From positions 1-43,255 of the forward strand of contig CAZDLO010000023.1 of NCBI GenBank assembly GCA_964506325.1: a DNA stretch of 43,255 bases, read 5' to 3'. The DNA is from CAINVV01 sp964506325 (GTDB lineage Bacteria > Bacteroidota > Bacteroidia > Bacteroidales > Prolixibacteraceae). The position numbers and the translations under genes were made by a program. Shown one piece after another: positions 16,021 through 24,209 of this stretch. The stretch's first letter is position 1, and each line of letters begins with the position of its first letter. A model generated the notes under the pieces. That model was given only the letters and a program-made list of their open reading frames with translations, did no database searches and was not told the DNA's origin.

Positions 16021-17850
16021 TTATAAATGATCTGTCACCACGCAGGCGCCTCTTACAGTTTTCTGGCTTCCCTTCTGATCAAAAAGCGAGATAAACAAGA
16101 CATATATGCCGGGCTGAACCATCTTATAATCATCCCCTAACCCATCCCACACAACACGATCAGAACTCCCTGTTGTCAAATTGCCGGATAGATTTCTAAC
16201 TTCTAACCCCTCTCTGTTAAATATCCTGATATTCAAAAGGGCTCCCGGATTGATCCCGTTAAGACAGATATTCAGACGATCATTGATTCCGTCCCCGTTG
16301 GGAGAAAAAACCGCATTCTCAATTAGAATACCATTTTTCGCCGAATCGGGCATGGCCATCACGGAATTCCCATATCCCGGAGTTGCAAATCCTGCATTTT
16401 TGGCTGCTGAATGCCAATTCGATCTTTGGGTTGACGGTTGAGTGATGGTGACTCTCTCCAAAGAGATTCCTTCAGTGTCAGTTATGAAGGAATGATGCAT
16501 CGAATCGCTGTATTTCATTTCATCGATGACTACATTTTCCTGGTTAAGCAATACCACACAGCCCGACTGATCCACCAATATCGGAAACCTCACTGTTTCC
16601 AGCACGCAGCTGTCACAACGGGAACGATAAAAGCGAAGTATCCCTTCAACAGATTTTGTAACAGCAAGATAGCTGTCTTCAGGCATGTAAATCTGTCTGG
16701 AAGCGAGTGGGGAAATTTGTTTCAGTACATTTGATTCATCGCGTGTAGCGAGGTATAATCCGGACAGATCCACTTCATGACCGCTGTTGTTGTATAGCTC
16801 AACAAAATCAGCCCCATCAGGAAAAGGATTGAATAGTACTTCGTTGATAAGTATATCAGATTGAACAGGCATATAATAGCCGAATTTCACAGTTTGATCC
16901 GCCATTACATTGCCGCATTCATCAATAAGTCCATGGATCATTATTGAATAATTGTTTCCATTCCGGATGGAAGTGGGGCGAAAATATATTCTAAGCAAGC
17001 AAAATTTATTATCCGGGCACACAGAATCAATTTCCATATCCGTTGAATTATCCTTTAGACCATCGGCAGCGTTTGCCGGAAAAATGAACCGCTCAGACAA
17101 TTGCAGGACCAGGATATGAAAATCGATCAAGGATTTTGACACTATGTACGGTCTTTTTTGATCCGGATTTGAGGCTTTAACAGTATTTTCAGTCCCAGGG
17201 GTTCCTCCCCTTTCAGACAAGGTAGTTGCCCAGTTGCAGTGTTGTCCGCAAACTCTGTCCGGATCTATCCTCTCCAGGGAATAACCACCATCTTCGCACC
17301 CGATTTTATGCATTGACGGTTCATATTCGACCTGATCCTGCAGTTTCTTTTGAGGATCAAAAAGTGAAACCGTCAAGCCGGAATTAGTAAGTGTTAAGCC
17401 GGAAACCTCTGTTACCCTGCCAAATTTCAGGAGATCCTTTGTTCCTCCGGTGGCAGATACCAGCAAGAACCCACCGGATGGGACTGAAATATCAGGTAAA
17501 ACCTTTTGTTTGGAACCAAATCCAAGAACCCAGCCTTTTAAATTCACCGGATAGGTGTGCCTGTTGAACAGCTCGAGGTATTCACGATCCGGCAAGCCTG
17601 CAACAGGGGTAGGATCTGCCATAATTTCATTGATCACAACGAAGGGCAATGTTACAGGAACCGAATCAGATAACGCCCCTGGATCGTCTGCCAAATGCCT
17701 TGCACGTGCAAAGCTACCGGTGGGCATTTGAAGCCGCCCGGTTTCCAGACTGCAATTTCCACAGGCATCTTCACCCTTTAATCCTTTGGCGCTTTCGATT
17801 GAGCTTAAATAAAGGTACAAAAAAATAAATATGTAAATTTTTTGCGCCAT
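16021..17850 (-). CDS. secreted lamin-tail domain protein with T9SS-type C-terminal domain
   Basis: A secreted protein of 609 residues counted from the ATG at 17850 (MAQKIYIFIF), which gives a clear signal peptide; the frame is open further upstream but without a signal. Two lamin-tail domains are seen: the first starts at VINEIMADPTP and contains EYLELFN, the second at LINEVLFNPFP with DFVELYN. Between them is an Ig-like region like those of SbsA type. The end carries FSPNGDGINDRLNI, IRIFNREG and a WDG plus GIYVL motif, the pattern of the gliding-motility/type IX secretion C-terminal (CHU_C, type B) domain. Lamin-tail domains are thought to help binding or anchoring at the surface. Partners and substrate are unknown. 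Confidence 0.82.
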   Translation of the reverse strand: MAQKIYIFIFLYLYLSSIESAKGLKGEDACGNCSLETGRLQMPTGSFARARHLADDPGALSDSVPVTLPFVVINEIMADPTPVAGLPDREYLELFNRHTYPVNLKGWVLGFGSKQKVLPDISVPSGGFLLVSATGGTKDLLKFGRVTEVSGLTLTNSGLTVSLFDPQKKLQDQVEYEPSMHKIGCEDGGYSLERIDPDRVCGQHCNWATTLSERGGTPGTENTVKASNPDQKRPYIVSKSLIDFHILVLQLSERFIFPANAADGLKDNSTDMEIDSVCPDNKFCLLRIYFRPTSIRNGNNYSIMIHGLIDECGNVMADQTVKFGYYMPVQSDILINEVLFNPFPDGADFVELYNNSGHEVDLSGLYLATRDESNVLKQISPLASRQIYMPEDSYLAVTKSVEGILRFYRSRCDSCVLETVRFPILVDQSGCVVLLNQENVVIDEMKYSDSMHHSFITDTEGISLERVTITQPSTQRSNWHSAAKNAGFATPGYGNSVMAMPDSAKNGILIENAVFSPNGDGINDRLNICLNGINPGALLNIRIFNREGLEVRNLSGNLTTGSSDRVVWDGLGDDYKMVQPGIYVLFISLFDQKGSQKTVRGACVVTDHL

Positions 17851-17854
17851 TTTA

Positions 17855-17885
17855 TTGAAAATAATAAGAAAATTATATAGTTTTG
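17855..17885 (+). promoter_or_regulatory. promoter of asd (TTG-N20-TAGTTTTG)
   Basis: TTG (17855-17857), a 20-nt spacer and TAGTTTTG (17878-17885) match the Bacteroidota promoter consensus closely. It predicts transcription from about 17892, about 208 nt before the asd start codon. It sits just upstream of the lamin-tail gene start, which is read the other way. Confidence 0.6.
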
Positions 17886-18099
17886 CCCCAAGGGACTTAC
17901 AGTTTTTCAGCGCCTGCTGGTTTACCTTAAAGGTAACCCATCTTCCGGTGAATAACGAACAATGAAAAGGCAAAGACCGGAAGATCAAGGAAGAAAAAGC
18001 AGGCATTCCATTGAACACATTCATTGCCTGCAATATAAAAATGCAAGCCATGTAAGGATACCATTTATTGAAAAAGACAAACATTAAAATAAAGAAGTC
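17886..18099 (+). promoter_or_regulatory. long structured leader of asd
   Basis: The region between the promoter and asd holds several possible hairpins: GGTTTACC with GGTAACC around 17919-17938, ATCTTCCGGT (17940-17949) with its exact complement ACCGGAAGAT (17976-17985), and GCAGGCA (17999-18005) with TGCCTGC (18025-18031). I do not recognise a known riboswitch class. No convincing coding sequence is seen on the plus strand. Confidence 0.4.
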
Positions 18100-19265
18100 A
18101 TGAGAGTAGCGATTGTTGGGACAAGTGGTGCAGTTGGCCAGGAGTTTTTAAGAGTGCTGGCAGAAAGAAATTTTCCTCTGGACGAACTAATATTGTTCGG
18201 TTCAGCCAGGAGCAGCGGATCAACCTATGAATTTAAAGGCAAAAAACTTACTGTTAAAGAATTGCAGCACAATGATGATTTCAGGGGAATTGATATTGCC
18301 CTGGTTTCGGCTGGAGCAGGAATTTCCAAGGAATTCGCTGACACTATTACCAAATACGGAACAATCATGATAGATAATTCCAGTGCTTTCCGAATGGAAG
18401 ATGATATTCCGCTTGTCGTACCGGAAGTAAATGCCGAGGACGCAAAAAATATGCCCAGGCGTATCATTGCCAATCCAAATTGTACAACCATTCAGATGGT
18501 GGTAGCCTTGAAACCGATCGAAGAACTCTCTCATATAAAGCGTGTGCGTATTTCGACCTACCAGAGTGCAAGTGGTGCCGGAGCTTCCGGCATGGATGAA
18601 CTTGAAGCACAGACACAGCAAATCGCCAATAATGAAGAACCGACTGTCAAAAAATTTGCGTACCAGATCGTTCAGAACCTCATTCCCCATATTGATGTAT
18701 TTCTTGACAATGACTACACCAAGGAGGAAATGAAAATGTTCCATGAAACACGCAAGATCATGCATTCAGATATCCTTGTAAGTGCTACTGCCGTGAGAGT
18801 TCCGGTTATGCGTGCACACTCTGAAGCGATTTGGGTTGAGACAGAAAAGGAAATCAGTGCAGAGCAGGCCCGTTCTGCTTTTGAAAAGGCGGCTGGGGTA
18901 ATCGTCATTGATAACCCGGCTGAAAAACAATATCCCATGCCACTTTACCTTGCCGGAAGGGATGAGGTTTTTGTAGGAAGAATCCGTAAGGATCTTACAA
19001 CTCCCAACGGACTTGCCTTCTGGACAGTCTCTGATCAGATCAAAAAAGGTGCTGCCCTCAATGCCGTCCAGATAGCCGAATACCTTGTGGCAGAAGGCAT
19101 CGTNNNNNNNNNNNNNNNNNNNNNNNNNNNNNNNNNNNNNNNNNNNNNNNNNNNNNNNNNNNNNNNNNNNNNNNNNNNNNNNNNNNNNNNNNNNNNNNNN
19201 NNNGTGCTGCCCTCAATGCCGTCCAGATAGCCGAATACCTTGTGGCAGAAGGCATCGTAAAATAA
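18100..19265 (+). CDS. asd: aspartate-semialdehyde dehydrogenase (crossed by an assembly gap)
   Basis: Asd reduces aspartyl phosphate to aspartate semialdehyde with NADPH, the branch point to lysine/diaminopimelate, threonine and methionine. The Rossmann motif is GTSGAVG (7-13), SSAFR binds substrate phosphate, and the catalytic Cys128 is in ANPNCTT; the conserved RAHSE segment lies further on. A run of 100 N (19104-19203) interrupts the last codons. The 55 bases before the gap are repeated exactly after it, so the gap is most likely an unmerged overlap. Removing one copy plus the N gives a 336-residue protein ending LVAEGIVK, with TAA at 19263-19265. Read literally through the N, the frame is shifted and the end is spurious. 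Confidence 0.93.
19049..19258. repeat. 55-bp direct repeat flanking the N gap
   Basis: Positions 19049-19103 and 19204-19258 are identical over 55 bases and border the N run on both sides. This looks like two contig ends that share one overlap and were scaffolded without merging, not a biological repeat. Confidence 0.93.
19104..19203. other. assembly gap of 100 N
   Basis: Exactly 100 N, the conventional placeholder for a gap of unknown size. Given the flanking duplication the true gap is probably negative. Confidence 0.99.
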
Positions 19266-19314
19266 CAGTTCCCTTAAAAATATCGCCGGCAGTTTTTTGG
19301 ATTACGGCAGATTG

Positions 19315-19355
19315 AAAATAAAGCCATTAAACTCAATATTTAATGGCTTTATTTT
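19315..19355. terminator. bidirectional intrinsic terminator between asd and hflX
   Basis: AAAATAAAGCCATTAAA (19315-19331) pairs perfectly over 17 bp with 19339-19355 across a 7-nt loop. The stem ends in a T-run on both strands, as expected for a shared terminator between the convergent asd and hflX genes. Confidence 0.9.
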
Positions 19356-19383
19356 TGGTACGTCAAAAAAACCCTTTTATTGG

Positions 19384-20592
19384 TCAGTCATCAAAATTAG
19401 GAAAAAGGAAGTCGTTGAACGGGAACCTTGTAATGTGTATGTTTTTCACCTCTTCGTAGAGCACTCTTTTAAATTCAGGAATATTAATGCGATGCCTTGC
19501 CGAGATAAAAATTGCGTTGGCGTTTTCCCTGGCCATCCATGAATGTTTCCATTCCTCCAAACTCTTGTTCTCCCTTGTTGAAGGAGTAAGGTCATCTTCC
19601 TCTTTCTCAACATGAGAGAAGGCATCAATCTTGTTGAATAGATAGATCATTGGTTTATCAGAGGCACCGATGTCTGCCAGCGTTTTATTGACGACCTCAA
19701 TCTGCTCCTCAAAACCAGGGTGTGCAATATCAACCACATGGATAAGAATATCGGATTCACGGGTTTCATCCAACGTTGACTTGAACGATTCAACAAGGTG
19801 ATGGGGTAACTTGCGGATAAATCCGACAGTATCTGTCAATAGGAAAGGAAGGTTTCCGACAACAACTTTCCTGACTGTTGTATCGAGTGTGGCAAAAAGT
19901 TTATTTTCTGCGAACACCTCCGACTTGCTGATGAGATTCATGACGGTTGATTTGCCAACGTTGGTATATCCAACCAGCGCAACCCTGACCATCCTGCCAC
20001 GGTTGGCCCGCTGTACCATCATCTGTTTGTCTATTCTGGCGAGTTCACTCTTTAAAAGTGAGATCTTATCAAGGATTATTCTTTTGTCGGTTTCAATTTG
20101 CGACTCTCCCGGACCACGCATCCCGATTCCTCCCTGCTGCCTCTCCAGGTGAGTCCACATCCTGGTAAGTCTTGGCAAAAGATATTGGTACTGAGCAAGT
20201 TCAACCTGTACCTTTGCGTGTGCCGTCTGTGCTCTTTTGGCAAAAATGTCGAGTATAAGGTTAGTCCTGTCAAGTATTTTGCAGGATATGACCTTTTCGA
20301 TGTTACGCAACTGTGTGGCAGATAGTTCATCGTCGAAAATGACAGAATCAATTTCATGCACCGTCACAAAATCAAGAATTTCCTGCAATTTCCCTGCTCC
20401 TACAAAAGTAGCAGGATGCGGGTTGATAAGACGCTGCGTGAATCGTTCGTAGACCTCAGCCCCGGCAGTATCAGCAAGAAACTCGAGTTCGTCCAGGTAT
20501 TCCCTTACGGTCTTTTCGTCCTGCCTCCCATAGATTAGACCAACCAGGATAACTCTCTCCTGTCTTAATGATGTATCAAACAATTTTGCCAT
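19384..20592 (-). CDS. hflX: ribosome-associated GTPase HflX
   Basis: HflX is a GTPase that binds the 50S subunit and splits stalled or stress-damaged ribosomes. Starting at the ATG at 20592 (MAKLFDTSLR) it has 402 residues. The N-terminal HflX domain has the conserved NPATFVGxGK-like stretch (here HPATFVGAGKLQEI) and the linker with GPGESQIETD and RRxI-type residues. The G domain shows G1 GYTNVGKST, G3 DTVGFIRKLPH and G4 NKID. A five-residue longer start is possible but would consume a TATTTTTG box at 20597-20604 that looks like a -7 promoter element. If that box is used, the mRNA would be almost leaderless. Confidence 0.94.
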   Translation of the reverse strand: MAKLFDTSLRQERVILVGLIYGRQDEKTVREYLDELEFLADTAGAEVYERFTQRLINPHPATFVGAGKLQEILDFVTVHEIDSVIFDDELSATQLRNIEKVISCKILDRTNLILDIFAKRAQTAHAKVQVELAQYQYLLPRLTRMWTHLERQQGGIGMRGPGESQIETDKRIILDKISLLKSELARIDKQMMVQRANRGRMVRVALVGYTNVGKSTVMNLISKSEVFAENKLFATLDTTVRKVVVGNLPFLLTDTVGFIRKLPHHLVESFKSTLDETRESDILIHVVDIAHPGFEEQIEVVNKTLADIGASDKPMIYLFNKIDAFSHVEKEEDDLTPSTRENKSLEEWKHSWMARENANAIFISARHRINIPEFKRVLYEEVKNIHITRFPFNDFLFPNFDD

Positions 20593-20784
20593 ACCGCAAA
20601 AATACACAAAATAATTGCGGCTGCCATTCCGATATCCGGAAGCGAGTCAGCCATGATTTAACCTCCTGCAGGGTTTCTTTTACAAATGACATTGGAGAAC
20701 CCTAATTTTTTTTTCATGGAAGGATTACAATGTTTGATACCATCCTTTGTGCAACTTCTGAAAAACCGCAGCAAAAATCCCTCA

Positions 20785-23700
20785 TTAAGAAGGTTTGCTT
20801 AAGACAAATTCTTCAATTATTTTAAGCAACTTACTTATTTCCAGTGGCTTAGAAAGGTATTTCCTGGCGCCATATTCCAACATCATCTCTATGGTCTTTG
20901 GCATCGCGTCAGCACTTATCACGACAACAGGAATTGAACAGGTCTTTTCATCAGCCTGAAGAATTTGGATAACTTCGGATCCATGCAAATCAGGCAGATC
21001 GAGATCCAGCAGTATCAAATCAGGATGGGTCGAATTGGCCATCCCGACTGCCTCCTTGCCGTATGCCATTGTAATAAGTTGAATTCCGGGATGCAACGTC
21101 ATCAGAATTTGTTCTACCAATTCGACATTTGAAACATTGTCTTCTATATACAACACTTTTCCTGTTGAACCAATTTTGCCATGTTGTAAATCCTTCATCC
21201 CATTAGATTTGGTGGCTTTATCAACCTGGCTCTCTGTAAGTGCCATTTCAATCCAGAAAGTACTTCCTTCCCCATAGGTACTCTCCACACCGACTTTCCC
21301 ATCCATGGCATCTACAAGCTTTTTCACCACAGCCAGTCCCAGACCTGTCCCCTCAGTGGCTGATTTCTCGGCACCAATCCTTTCGAAAGGAGTAAACAGC
21401 CTGGGAATATCATCCGGCCAAATTCCAACACCGGAATCCGAAACGGAGATCCTTACAAAGATCATACCTCTGCTATCAGGAGCCATCTTCTCGGTTTTTA
21501 TCTCGATTGAACCCCCTTCCCTGTTGTATTTTACTGCATTGCCAATCAGATTGAGCAAAATCTGTTTTAACCTCTGCCTGTCCGAATTAACATAACGCTG
21601 ATTGTAGGGAGAATTAAACACCTGAAGATTCAGCCCTTTATTAATAGCCTGTGGCCTGATGATATCCAGTGTTTCAGCGATAATCACCCCTAGCTGTACA
21701 GGTTCCATAGAAAGTGAAAGTCGACCGGCTTCAATCCTGGAAATGTCCAGAACCTCATTTATCAGGTCCAGCAGGTGTTTCCCACTGCGCATGATGTGGC
21801 CTACCCCTTTCTTTTGACCTGCATTGAGTTCACCCATGTCAAGCAACTGTGCAAACCCAAGAATAGAATTCATCGGTGTCCGCAGTTCATGACTCATACG
21901 GGAAAGAAATTCGCTCTTGGCCTGATTGGCTTGTTCTGCATCATTACGGGCATTGATGATTTCTGCTTCAACTTTCTTTCGTTCATCAATTTCTTTATGC
22001 AGACTTTCATTGATATCGGCAAGTTGGGAGGTCCTTTCTTCTATCTTAATTTCGAGGTTAGAGTTCAGGTCGCGAATTTCGATCTCTGCCTCCTTGTTTT
22101 CGGTAATATCCTGCTTAACTGCCAAATAATTGGTAATATTTCCCTTGTCATTGAAAATGGGTGAAATGGAAATCTTCTCCCAGTATAACTCCCCGCTTTT
22201 CTTCTTGTTCAACCATTCACAATGCCACTCCCTTCCAGAAATAATCGTCTCCCACATTTCTTTGTATTCTCCATCTTCAGTCTCCCCCGACTGGAGAATC
22301 TTTGTTCCCAGGCCCAATACTTCATCGAACCTGTAGCCAGAAGTGGATTCAAATGACGGATTGACGTATTCAATATCTCCCCTTAGATTTGTGATGACAA
22401 TACTCACAGGACTTTGTTCCACCGCCCGGGATAGCTTACGAAGCTTCTCTTCGGCTTTCCTTCTCTCTGTGATATCCTGCCAGGTTACAAATAAGGCCTT
22501 CTCCCCATCATAATCTATGGAGGAGAGGCTAACAAAGGCAAGAAATTCAGAACCGTCAAATCGCTTGTGCACCCATTCGAAAGAGTGTTTCCCTTGGTCA
22601 AATGCCGTCTGAGTCAATTCAGTGGTGTATTCAGCCGACTTTCTGCCATTTGGCTGATATTCCGGAGAAAGTTCAACAGCTGATTTTCCGAGTATCAGGG
22701 ATCTGTCACCCCCTGTTAAAAATTCAGAGGCTTTGTTGCATTCAATAAATATGCCGTCACGGAGAATCAGGTAACCCTCCGGAGAATCGAAAAACAGGGC
22801 TTTGTATTTTTGTTCACTCTGCAGAAGTAACTCTTCAGCTCTTTTTTTCTTGCTGACATCTGTAGCATAGAGCAATACAGCATATGGTTTACCTTCAGCA
22901 TCCCTGACCGGTTGGGCACTGGTACGGAGCCATTTTCTTGTTCCTTCTATTTCTGATTCGGATTCAAGAATCATACCCTGGTTAGTGCCAATAACTTTAT
23001 GGATATTCACCATAATCTCACCGGCTTGTTCAGGGAAAATTTCATCGACCTTTCTCCCTACCATGGAAGCAGGATTTTGGCCAAAAGGAATGGCTGCAAT
23101 GGAGTTCAGGAATAAAAATTTCCCGTCAGAATCAACCATGGTAATGGCGGCATCTGAACTTTCAATCAGGCTGCGGTATTTTTCTTCACTGTCCACCAAG
23201 GATTTTTCTGCATGCTTCCGCTCAGTTATGTCCGAAGTAACACCCAATATACCTACAGGGTTGTTATTTTCATCAATAATGAACTTTAGCTGCATGGTGA
23301 CCCATATCTTTTCCCCTCCCCTGAAATAGGCTTCAAGCTCTTCCGTCCAGGGAACATTTGCGTCATAACCTTCGTCCTTTAACTGCTCCAGGTGATTTTT
23401 CAAGGATTCACTGAGTTTGGCAAGTGACTCCATTGCAAACAGTTCTTCCCTGGGCTGACTTAAAAACTCCTCAGGCTTGAATCCGAATAATTTCTCAGCC
23501 GAGGGACTCACGTAGGTCACTTTCAGGTTAAGGTCTGACATCCAGATCAGATCTGACATGTTTTCGGTAATCTGCCTGTATTGTAATTCACTTGCGGCAA
23601 GCCTTTCCAGTGCTTTTTTTCGCTCCGAAATATCTCTCATACTTCCGAACACCATATCTGGATGGCCGTCTGAATTTTTTCTCACAGAGGTGGAGACGGC

Positions 23701-24078
23701 TATTGGCATAATCGAACCATCTTTGTTTCTAAAGGAAAGTTCAAAATCCGTAACACTGCCATGTTTAAACAATTCGGCAAAAAGCTGATTTCTTTCCTCC
23801 GGGATAGTATAAAACCCAAGAATCGACTTACCCAAAAGCTCTTCTCTCTTGTATTGCCCCCCTGAAACCTTGTAGATGGAGGGACTAACTTCAAGCAAAG
23901 TACCGTCCAGGGTCGCTTCATAAAAGACATCCTGGGTATTTTCAAAAATGTTACGGTACTTTTGTTCACTCTTCTGCAATTTCTCCTCCGCAATTTTTCG
24001 CTCATGAATATCGTACAGTGTTCCCCGCCCGCCTACAACTTTACCGTCTTCAAAAATTGGGGAGGTGGAGGATCTCAC
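20785..24078 (-). CDS. hybrid sensor histidine kinase, C-terminal part (five to six PAS, HisKA, HATPase, receiver)
   Basis: This 1097-residue frame is the downstream part of one large kinase gene that starts at 25645. It begins at a GTG directly after an in-frame TAG and in the middle of the third PAS domain, so it is not an independent gene. PAS domains 4 to 8 follow, each preceded by a SEEKYR-type linker and ended by an xxDITERK-type motif. Then come a coiled coil, HisKA with the phospho-His in SHELRTPMNS, HATPase (NAVKYN, DSGVG, GTGLGLAV), and a receiver domain with LLDLDLPD and a Lys near LSKPL. No membrane segments are seen, so it senses cytoplasmic or membrane-permeant cues. The hybrid layout suggests a phosphorelay. 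Confidence 0.88.
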   Translation of the reverse strand: MRSSTSPIFEDGKVVGGRGTLYDIHERKIAEEKLQKSEQKYRNIFENTQDVFYEATLDGTLLEVSPSIYKVSGGQYKREELLGKSILGFYTIPEERNQLFAELFKHGSVTDFELSFRNKDGSIMPIAVSTSVRKNSDGHPDMVFGSMRDISERKKALERLAASELQYRQITENMSDLIWMSDLNLKVTYVSPSAEKLFGFKPEEFLSQPREELFAMESLAKLSESLKNHLEQLKDEGYDANVPWTEELEAYFRGGEKIWVTMQLKFIIDENNNPVGILGVTSDITERKHAEKSLVDSEEKYRSLIESSDAAITMVDSDGKFLFLNSIAAIPFGQNPASMVGRKVDEIFPEQAGEIMVNIHKVIGTNQGMILESESEIEGTRKWLRTSAQPVRDAEGKPYAVLLYATDVSKKKRAEELLLQSEQKYKALFFDSPEGYLILRDGIFIECNKASEFLTGGDRSLILGKSAVELSPEYQPNGRKSAEYTTELTQTAFDQGKHSFEWVHKRFDGSEFLAFVSLSSIDYDGEKALFVTWQDITERRKAEEKLRKLSRAVEQSPVSIVITNLRGDIEYVNPSFESTSGYRFDEVLGLGTKILQSGETEDGEYKEMWETIISGREWHCEWLNKKKSGELYWEKISISPIFNDKGNITNYLAVKQDITENKEAEIEIRDLNSNLEIKIEERTSQLADINESLHKEIDERKKVEAEIINARNDAEQANQAKSEFLSRMSHELRTPMNSILGFAQLLDMGELNAGQKKGVGHIMRSGKHLLDLINEVLDISRIEAGRLSLSMEPVQLGVIIAETLDIIRPQAINKGLNLQVFNSPYNQRYVNSDRQRLKQILLNLIGNAVKYNREGGSIEIKTEKMAPDSRGMIFVRISVSDSGVGIWPDDIPRLFTPFERIGAEKSATEGTGLGLAVVKKLVDAMDGKVGVESTYGEGSTFWIEMALTESQVDKATKSNGMKDLQHGKIGSTGKVLYIEDNVSNVELVEQILMTLHPGIQLITMAYGKEAVGMANSTHPDLILLDLDLPDLHGSEVIQILQADEKTCSIPVVVISADAMPKTIEMMLEYGARKYLSKPLEISKLLKIIEEFVLSKPS

Positions 24079-24081
24079 CTA
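24079..24081 (-). other. in-frame TAG where tryptophan is expected
   Basis: The minus-strand codon series GAG ATC AGG TAG GTG AGA interrupts PAS domain 3. The paralogous PAS domain 1 of the same gene has TGG at this point (AGG TGG GTC AGA). A single G-to-A change explains it. It lies 120 bp from a sequence gap, so a contig-end error is likely. Confidence 0.8.
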
Positions 24082-24199
24082 CCTGATCTCACCCTCCCTG
24101 GTAAAATACCTGTATTCCAGATGTGAAAAATTGGCATCTGCAAGGGATTTAAATGCATTCATTAGAAAGATTCCGGTAAGAGTTGAGTGACATTTGTGG

Positions 24200-24209
24200 N
24201 NNNNNNNNN
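24200..24209. other. assembly gap of 10 N
   Basis: Ten N inside PAS domain 3 of the large kinase. The coding frame on the two sides does not match across exactly ten bases, so the length is not real or a nearby indel is present. Confidence 0.98.

Noticed and set aside
17851..18084. N-terminal extension of the lamin-tail protein frame
   Set aside because: The frame is open, but the signal peptide begins at 17850 and the extension overlaps the asd promoter and leader.
17886..18099. Lysine riboswitch in front of asd
   Set aside because: I could not find the conserved lysine-riboswitch core; only unspecific inverted repeats are present.
19104..19230. Reading of asd through the N run to a different C-terminus
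   Set aside because: The tail is created by the gap length; the duplicated 55 bases show the correct end at 19265.
20675..20713. GGGTT/AACCC hairpin followed by nine T on the plus strand between the PAS kinase and hflX
   Set aside because: It has a bulged stem, and both flanking genes are on the minus strand, so no plus-strand transcript is expected there.
24149..24199. Short reading-frame tail of the N-terminal kinase part beyond the gap
   Set aside because: It is out of frame with the recognisable PAS continuation (NAFKSLADANFSHLEYR).
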